From positions 1-64,000 of the forward strand of contig JAXITR010000005.1 of assembly GCA_034679985.1 (NCBI GenBank): 64,000 bases of DNA, written 5' to 3'. Positions 58,726 through 64,000 of this stretch are shown piece by piece; the stretch's first letter is position 1; every line of letters begins with the position of its first letter. The position numbers and the translations under genes are program-made. The notes below the pieces were generated by a model. It had not been told where the DNA came from. It saw only the letters and a program-made list of their open reading frames with translations, and did no database searches. Source of the stretch: CAMDTE01 sp034679985 (lineage in GTDB: Bacteria; Bacteroidota; Bacteroidia; Flavobacteriales; Schleiferiaceae).

Positions 58726-61096
58726 ATCCAATGGACGGCAACACCGTTCCGCTTGCGTTTTCCAATTCCGTTGTCAAATAGCGAGTAGGGTCGTTTGGAT
58801 CCACAATTGGGGCACCGGCAGCGTCGCGTTGCACGTCGATAAACGGCGCACTGACGATTTTGCTCGCTAAGGCGTTTTGAACGTCAAAATACAAGTTGAT
58901 GTAGGATTTTTTCAGGTACCACTTTTTGTCTACCCGAACGTTCAAACGGTCGAACTCCGGATTGCGGAGGGTATTCAAGCGGCTGTAATCCACCACGCTG
59001 CGTCCCAATACGTCCCAGTTGGAGCGCAGGGCCGTGGCGTCGGCGTCGAAGGGGGTGTAGGGAGCGCCGCCCAAGTGCTGGTACTGCATGCCCAATTCCC
59101 AGTTCTTCGCAAATTTCTTGCCCACGGTGAAGGTGGCAATCATTCGGTTGTCCCAACTCGCGTTCAGCAGCACGCCGTCTTTGTCTTCAAACAGACTTCG
59201 GAAGGCCGTGATGGCCGCAATGCCAAACCAGCCCTTGTACAACTTCTGTTGGTAGGTAAATTCCACGCCGTAAGCACGACCGTTGGACGTAGAAGTGGCC
59301 GGTTGGTTGCCAATCACGCCAAAATCACCCCCCAGATTCGCCAAGCTGATTTGATCGGTGGTCAAGAAGGGGTACTTGCGGTAGTCCTTGTAGAAACCTT
59401 CTACGGAGGTTTTGGCACTCCACGGCCAGAATTGGGTGGTTCCCAAAACGTAGTGGGTGGCCTGCATGAATTTCAGGTTGTCGCGGTTGGCTTCAACACC
59501 GTCGCGGTCCTTGTAGCCCAGCGTGGTGTAGGGGGGGAGCTGCTTGTAGATGCCCCAGTTGGCGTCTACCGTCCAACGCTCGTTGAGGTAGTAACTGAAG
59601 GCGGCGCGCGGAGAGAAACCGTTGAGCGGATTGCGCATGTAGTCGTTGTAACCGTTCCCGTCCGTGCGGAAACCCAACGATAACTTCAAACGCTCGTCCG
59701 CAAACCGACCGGCCCATTGCGCAAAAAGGCTGTATTTGTACAAGGTGAATTGGTTGGCGTAGTCCAGTACCACTCCGCCTGGCAAGCGTTTGTCAAACGT
59801 TTGCGTGTTGTACTTGGCTTGCTCCAAACCGAAGCCGACAGTTCCTTCGCTGGTGTTCCCTTTGAAAATGCGCTCCACGCGCAGCTTGTTTTCAATTTCC
59901 TGAGACGCGTAATCCAGCAGTTTATCGGCGTTCTTGTCGTTGTTGACAAACTTCTGCGCCGTGTTGTTGAGCATGAAGCGACTCAGGATTACATTCAGGT
60001 AACCGTTGTCGTACCCCTGGGTGTATTTGGCCCCGATGGAGTAGTTCCACTGAAAGTATTCCGGCAAGTAGCTGAGGATGTACCGCTGCGCGGGCAAAGA
60101 ATCTACAGTAGTGTTGAGTGTAGACACGTCGTAGGCACCCAAACTCAAAACGGTGAGCGAGCTGCGCTTGCCCAATTGGTGTTTTACTTTAAACTGATAA
60201 TCGTTGTACGAGGGCAAAAAGGGAAGTCCAAGCACGCCAAATAAAAACTGAAGGTAGGAGCGTCTTGCGGAAACCAAATAGGTGGTTTTTTTGGACAAAG
60301 GACCTTCCAAGAACAGTCCCACTTCACTAGCACCCACCTGAAACAATCCGCCGGTGCGGTCCGTACGGCCGTCTTTCAAATTGATTTCCATGACGGAACT
60401 CAACGTGTTGCCGCGCTGTGCCTGAAACGCCGAGGTGAAGAAATCCACATCGCGGATCAGATTCACGTTGATCATGCCCACCGGGCCGCCGCTCGCGCCT
60501 TGGGTGGCAAAGTGGTTGATGGCGGGAATCTCAATGCCGTCCAAGAAAAAGCGGTTTTCGTTGGGGCCGCCGCCGCGAATGAATAAATCGTTGCGGAAGG
60601 CCAAGCCAGAAGCCACGCCCGGCAAGGACTGAATGACCTTGGAAATGTCTTGGTTGCCCCCCGGATTTCGCTGAATTTCGTTGATGCCAATGCTCTGCAC
60701 GCTGACGGGAGATTGCGCATCCTTAACAAATGCGGCTTGGGCGTTGATTTTCACCTCCTCCAGTTGCGTGGACGACGGTTCTAAAACCACCTGCAATTCG
60801 GTGGGTCGGGTAGAAAGGGCTTGGATTTCAAAAAGGGACCGGGGCTTGTAGCCCAGGCTGGTGAACTGCAAGTTGTGCAGCCCGGGTTTTACGTTGGCAA
60901 AACGGAACTGACCGTCTGCGTTGGTTATGGTTTTTTGACCTTCCGGCAATAGGGTTACCGCAACGGAGGGCAGTGCCTCTTGGGTTTTTCCGTCCGTCAC
61001 GGTGCCGTTGACTACCGCTTGGGCGTTGGCGGAAAAAGAGAGAGAAAACGCGGCCAGTACCGCAAAGAAAAAACGGAGTTTAAAGAGCTTCTGCAT
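58709..61096 (-). CDS. TonB-dependent outer-membrane receptor with CarboxypepD-like domain
   Basis: 795 residues. The signal peptide is MQKLFKLRFFFAVLAAFSLSFSANAQ-like. Residues of about 28-115 form a carboxypeptidase-regulatory-like domain (VNGTVTDGKTQEALPSVAVTLL). The plug domain follows (DLFIRGGGPNENRFFLDGIEIPAINHF), then a 22-strand-type barrel, ending IGFIFGF with the terminal aromatic expected for outer-membrane insertion. It imports an unidentified nutrient with TonB energy. There is no SusD-like partner. Its start codon lies in a perfect hairpin loop, suggesting translational control. Confidence 0.93.
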   Translation of the reverse strand: MQKLFKLRFFFAVLAAFSLSFSANAQAVVNGTVTDGKTQEALPSVAVTLLPEGQKTITNADGQFRFANVKPGLHNLQFTSLGYKPRSLFEIQALSTRPTELQVVLEPSSTQLEEVKINAQAAFVKDAQSPVSVQSIGINEIQRNPGGNQDISKVIQSLPGVASGLAFRNDLFIRGGGPNENRFFLDGIEIPAINHFATQGASGGPVGMINVNLIRDVDFFTSAFQAQRGNTLSSVMEINLKDGRTDRTGGLFQVGASEVGLFLEGPLSKKTTYLVSARRSYLQFLFGVLGLPFLPSYNDYQFKVKHQLGKRSSLTVLSLGAYDVSTLNTTVDSLPAQRYILSYLPEYFQWNYSIGAKYTQGYDNGYLNVILSRFMLNNTAQKFVNNDKNADKLLDYASQEIENKLRVERIFKGNTSEGTVGFGLEQAKYNTQTFDKRLPGGVVLDYANQFTLYKYSLFAQWAGRFADERLKLSLGFRTDGNGYNDYMRNPLNGFSPRAAFSYYLNERWTVDANWGIYKQLPPYTTLGYKDRDGVEANRDNLKFMQATHYVLGTTQFWPWSAKTSVEGFYKDYRKYPFLTTDQISLANLGGDFGVIGNQPATSTSNGRAYGVEFTYQQKLYKGWFGIAAITAFRSLFEDKDGVLLNASWDNRMIATFTVGKKFAKNWELGMQYQHLGGAPYTPFDADATALRSNWDVLGRSVVDYSRLNTLRNPEFDRLNVRVDKKWYLKKSYINLYFDVQNALASKIVSAPFIDVQRDAAGAPIVDPNDPTRYLTTELENASGTVLPSIGFIFGF

Positions 61097-61115
61097 ACTC
61101 TTTAAACTCCGTTTT
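61070..61115 (-). promoter_or_regulatory. Perfect 18-bp hairpin with the TonB receptor start codon in its loop
   Basis: Arms 61070-61087 (AAAACGGAGTTTAAAGAG) and 61098-61115 (the exact reverse complement) flank the 10-nt loop TATGCAGAAG read on the minus strand. The loop contains the ATG at 61096. The upstream arm is 5' untranslated; the downstream arm is codons 4-9. A competing hairpin (ACTCC / GGAGT, 61106-61120) uses part of the upstream arm. Such structures can occlude the start, but no function is proven. Confidence 0.75.
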
Positions 61116-61139
61116 GGAGTATTTGTTCGCGGTTTACCG

Positions 61140-62000
61140 CTATTTTTTCTTGTTCTTCAAGAAGTCTTTCAACGCGTCTTCGTAGTTAAACGGCTGCTTT
61201 TTCTTTGCGGCATCCTCTTGGCCCAATTTCAAGGCCGTTTCAGCAGCCTTAATGGCTTCTTTTTCTCGACCGTTCTTGCGCAGCAACTGGGCGTACAAAT
61301 AGTGCCCATACCAGTAATCCGGTGCCAGTTGTGCCGAACGTTCTGCAAAGCCCAAAGCGACGGGAAGTTCTTTTTCCACGTTGTTCAAGTAACTCGCAGC
61401 GTTGCGGTATACTCGGGCGTCGCCCGGTTTTTCCTCAATGGCACGCTCAATGTTGTCCATGGCCTTCTGGTGGGTATTCACCGAAATGGGGATGTCCAAC
61501 CCGGTATTTTCCCAACCCAAAAACAGTGTAGCACCGTCCATGGTGACGTTGTGAAACGAAAGCTCCATCGTTTCCAAATAGGCAATCTTTCGCGGCTCCA
61601 AGGCAACGCGCAGTACGTCATTCGCTTCGTCGTATCCGTCGATGCCCCACAAATCCGTGCTTTGGTTCAGGATCAAGGTCCATTCTTTTTCACCCGGAAT
61701 GGTAAAGATGCTGTACTTGCCGGCCGATAAATTCTGGCCCGCCAAGGTGACGTCCGTTGAAAACTGAATGATGGTACTGCCGTTGGCACCGGTTCGCCAC
61801 AATTTCTTGTACTCCACGAGTTGCCCAAAAACCTTTCGGCCTTTGGCGCTCGGACGCGCATAAGAAAGTTCAACGTCGGTCAGACCGATTCGTTGTTTGA
61901 CCGTTCCCATGGGGGAAGCGGCGGGCAGTTCCTGTGCCTGAAGGGTTGCGGTACCGGCCAATAAAGCCAAACCCGCTACAAGGAATTTTTTAAACATCAT
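61140..62000 (-). CDS. DUF2911 exported protein with TPR-like C-terminus
   Basis: 286 residues. The signal peptide is MMFKKFLVAGLALLAGTATLQAQ. The DUF2911 domain is at about 28-180 (VELSYARPSAKGRKVFGQLV, LWRTGANGSTIIQFS, AGKYSIFTIPGEKEW). It is followed by TPR-like helices at about 185-265 (VYRNAASYLNN, WYGHYLYAQLLRKNGREKEAIKAAE). DUF2911 proteins are common in Bacteroidota and uncharacterised. It is 9 bp downstream of htpG and 43 bp upstream of the TonB receptor. A small palindrome (GCGGT-TT-ACCGC, 61129-61140) sits at its stop codon. Confidence 0.88.
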   Translation of the reverse strand: MMFKKFLVAGLALLAGTATLQAQELPAASPMGTVKQRIGLTDVELSYARPSAKGRKVFGQLVEYKKLWRTGANGSTIIQFSTDVTLAGQNLSAGKYSIFTIPGEKEWTLILNQSTDLWGIDGYDEANDVLRVALEPRKIAYLETMELSFHNVTMDGATLFLGWENTGLDIPISVNTHQKAMDNIERAIEEKPGDARVYRNAASYLNNVEKELPVALGFAERSAQLAPDYWYGHYLYAQLLRKNGREKEAIKAAETALKLGQEDAAKKKQPFNYEDALKDFLKNKKK

Positions 62001-62009
62001 GGGTTGAAG

Positions 62010-63899
62010 TTAGACTAATTTTTCGAGTGAGCGTTTTACAAACGACGTTAACGCGGCACCGTGCAAAAGGTTTTGCTGCAGCAGGGCCAAGTCCTTCGCG
62101 TGTTGAATTAAGTCGCCTTGCTCTTCGGATGGCGTGCGGAGCAATTTTCCGGCCAACGCGTGGTTGGCATTGACCACCAAATCATAGGATTCGGGCAGAT
62201 CGCCCATGCCCATGAAACCGCCGCCACCGGTGGCGCTCATTTCGCGCATGCGCCGCATGAATTCAGGAACGGTCACCACCATCGGGGCGTCGTCGGACTC
62301 CAAAGCCTCCACGCGAACCGTGAATTTTTTGGTGTCTACGTGCGCTTCCAAAGCGTCTTTCAGCTGCTTGGTTTCGTCTTCTGTCAGCAGGGTAGGACGG
62401 TCGCCCTCTTTGGGAATCAATTTGTCCAGCAAATCGGAATCCACGCGAGCAAAACGAACTTTTTGCTTGCTGGTTTCGATTTTTTGCATCCAATGGCTCA
62501 CAATGGGGGAGTCCAACAAAATGGTGTCGTACCCCTGCGCTTGAGCTTTCTCGATGTAGCCGTGTTGCCCATCTTTGGAGGCGGCGTAGAGGATCACCGT
62601 GGTGCCGTCTTTGTCCGTTTGCAGGGCCTTGATTTTGTCAATGTATTCGTCCAAGGTGAAGAATCCGCCGTCGGTGTTTTGAACCAAGAAGAATTTTTCC
62701 GCACGCTCAAAGAACTTCTCGTCCGTGATCATTCCGTACTCAATGATCATTTTGATGTCGTTCCACTTGGACTCAAAGTCTGCGCGGTCTGCCTTGAACA
62801 TTTCCTCCAGCTTGTCCGCAACCTTTTTGGTGATGTGGCCGCTGATTTTCTTGACGTTCCCATCCGCTTGGAGGTAGGAACGAGAAACGTTTAACGGGAT
62901 GTCTTTGGAATCCAATACTCCGTGCAGGAGCGTGAGGAAATCCGGTACAATTCCTTCTACGTTGTCGGTGACGAACACCTGACTTTGGTACAATTGGATT
63001 TTGTTGCGCTGCAGTTCCATGTTGGGCTTGACGCGCGGAAAAAACAAGATTCCGGTCAGGTCAAACGGGTAGTCCACATTCAAGTGAATGTGGAAGAGGG
63101 GCTCGTCAAAGCTGAAAGGATACAGCGCTTTGTAGAACTTCTTGTAGTCCTCGTCGGTCAGTTCCGACGGTTTTTTGGTCCACGCTGGAGCGTCGGCGTT
63201 GATGATGTCTGGAACCTGGGAGGTTTCGTACTTAGGTTCTTCGCCCTCAGCCGCCACGTTGGTGCGCTCCTCGCGCTCGCCAAATTGGATGGGCACGCTC
63301 ATGAAGCGGGCGTACTTTTTCAACAACTCGCGGATTTTGAAGTCCTCCAAGAAGTCTTCGCTGTCGTCCGCAACGTTCAGGATGATTTCTGTTCCGCGCT
63401 CTTTCTTTTTTATGCCCTTGAGCGCGAACTCCGTGGTGCCGTCGCACATCCAGTGGGCCCCGGAGTCATCGGATGCTTGGGTGTGGCTTTTGGTTTTGAT
63501 TTCAACGGTTTTGGCCACCATGAAGGCGGAGTAAAAACCCAAACCAAAATGACCGATCATGGCCGCAGGATCCACCTTTCCTTCGTATTTCTTCACGAAT
63601 TCCTCCGCACCGGAGAAAGCCACTTGGTTGATGTACTTGTCCACCTCTTCGGCCGTCATGCCGATGCCGCGGTCGATGATGCGGATTTGTTTTTTCTTTT
63701 TGTCTACCTCCACGCGTATCGTCAGGTCCCCCATTTCGCCTTTGAACTCGCCCAAGTTGGCCAGGTGTTTCAGCTTGTTGGTGGCGTCCACTGCGTTGGA
63801 GATCAGCTCCCGCAAGAAGATTTCGTGGTCGCTGTAGAGGAATTTTTTGATGATGGGGAAAATATTCTCCGCGGAGACATTGATTTTTCCAGTTGACAT
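62010..63899 (-). CDS. htpG: Molecular chaperone HtpG (Hsp90)
   Basis: 629 residues from the ATG at 63899; a TTG at 63908 is less likely. It is the ATP-dependent Hsp90 chaperone of the cytoplasm. The N-terminal GHKL ATPase has SDHEIFLRELISNAVDAT, DRGIGMTAEEV and IGHFGLGFYSAFMVA (ATP lid). The middle domain (about 230-480) has the LNVSRSYLQAD motif. The C-terminal domain is present and slightly shortened, ending SFVKRSLEKLV without an MEEVD motif, as in bacteria. An imperfect palindrome lies 68-82 bp upstream. DUF2911 follows after 9 bp. Confidence 0.95.
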   Translation of the reverse strand: MSTGKINVSAENIFPIIKKFLYSDHEIFLRELISNAVDATNKLKHLANLGEFKGEMGDLTIRVEVDKKKKQIRIIDRGIGMTAEEVDKYINQVAFSGAEEFVKKYEGKVDPAAMIGHFGLGFYSAFMVAKTVEIKTKSHTQASDDSGAHWMCDGTTEFALKGIKKKERGTEIILNVADDSEDFLEDFKIRELLKKYARFMSVPIQFGEREERTNVAAEGEEPKYETSQVPDIINADAPAWTKKPSELTDEDYKKFYKALYPFSFDEPLFHIHLNVDYPFDLTGILFFPRVKPNMELQRNKIQLYQSQVFVTDNVEGIVPDFLTLLHGVLDSKDIPLNVSRSYLQADGNVKKISGHITKKVADKLEEMFKADRADFESKWNDIKMIIEYGMITDEKFFERAEKFFLVQNTDGGFFTLDEYIDKIKALQTDKDGTTVILYAASKDGQHGYIEKAQAQGYDTILLDSPIVSHWMQKIETSKQKVRFARVDSDLLDKLIPKEGDRPTLLTEDETKQLKDALEAHVDTKKFTVRVEALESDDAPMVVTVPEFMRRMREMSATGGGGFMGMGDLPESYDLVVNANHALAGKLLRTPSEEQGDLIQHAKDLALLQQNLLHGAALTSFVKRSLEKLV

Positions 63900-63966
63900 A
63901 GCGTTCAAATTTTAAAATACAGTTGGACGAATACCCGGGTGCAAGGGGCGTGCCAAGGGCGTAAGG

Positions 63967-63981
63967 CTGTCAATTTGGCAG
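63967..63981. promoter_or_regulatory. Imperfect palindrome upstream of htpG
   Basis: CTGTCAA-T-TTGGCAG: 7-bp arms with one mismatch, 68-82 bp before the htpG ATG. It could be an operator for heat-shock control, but no known consensus is matched with certainty. The rest of 63900-64000 shows nothing clear. Confidence 0.3.
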
Positions 63982-64000
63982 CGAATCCAGGCCGTCGGAC

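Noticed and set aside
62922..63896. 324-residue plus-strand frame opposite htpG
   Set aside because: Complement of highly conserved Hsp90 codons; no independent support.
1..64000. CRISPR arrays, insertion sequences, integrases, phage genes, riboswitches
   Set aside because: No regularly spaced repeats, transposase-like proteins or recognised aptamer patterns were seen.

Overview
The window looks like one chromosome segment of a Bacteroidota (Bacteroidetes) bacterium, most probably from the Flavobacteriales/Cryomorphaceae side. GC is in the mid-50s by eye. The evidence is lineage-typical: a protein with a type IX secretion (T9SS) sorting tail, a carboxypeptidase-like-domain TonB receptor, the Bacteroidota-specific DUF4295 gene after rpmB-rpmG, DnaE with an N-terminal exonuclease, a CusA-type RND pump fused to its outer-membrane factor, and many promoters of the Bacteroidota type (TTG, about 19 nt, TAnnTTTG). 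I see no phage, insertion sequence, integrase or CRISPR array. The region reads as core chromosome rather than an island.

Layout. 1-3.7 kb: end of a tRNA (probably Pro), an unknown exported protein, a LamG/SprB-repeat T9SS protein and a Nudix-type regulator. 3.7-9.1 kb (minus): a dipeptidyl-peptidase IV followed by two POT di/tripeptide transporters, a peptide-scavenging unit. 9.1-17.3 kb: FAD-linked oxidase, GNAT, membrane zinc protease, surE, a small membrane protein, an unusual LpxB-SpoIID fusion and comEC. 17.3-22.5 kb: folP, diverging from DUF1599, BT_3928-like DoxX protein, oligopeptide-type permease, tpiA and prmA. 22.6-27.1 kb: a 1497-residue exported protein of unknown function, then tRNA-Arg. 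27.6-31.2 kb (minus): a lipoprotein and an outer-membrane-like protein. 31.3-44.3 kb (plus): cinA, rpmB, rpmG, DUF4295, ftsY, amn, rimO, dnaE, a MORN-type protein, mnmA and a subtilase, largely packed end to end.

44.3-48.2 kb (minus): thioredoxin, then a heptose-nucleotide set (a three-domain nucleotidyltransferase/phosphatase/P-loop protein, a GHMP sugar kinase, and gmhA). 48.3 kb: YigZ/IMPACT. 48.9-54.9 kb (minus): a histidine-rich exported protein and a heavy-metal efflux system (adaptor plus CusA-OMF fusion). 54.9-58.7 kb: tRNA-Asp, DUF58, an FtsX-like permease and a divergent NamZ-type muramidase. 58.7-63.9 kb (minus): htpG, DUF2911 and a TonB receptor whose start codon lies in the loop of a perfect 18-bp hairpin.

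Four results deserve attention: the LpxB-SpoIID fusion, the start-codon hairpin of the TonB receptor, the heptose cluster with an unexplained P-loop domain, and the repeated placement of the -7 promoter element only 4-6 nt before start codons, which implies leaderless mRNAs. All product names rest on reading the translations. No database search was run.
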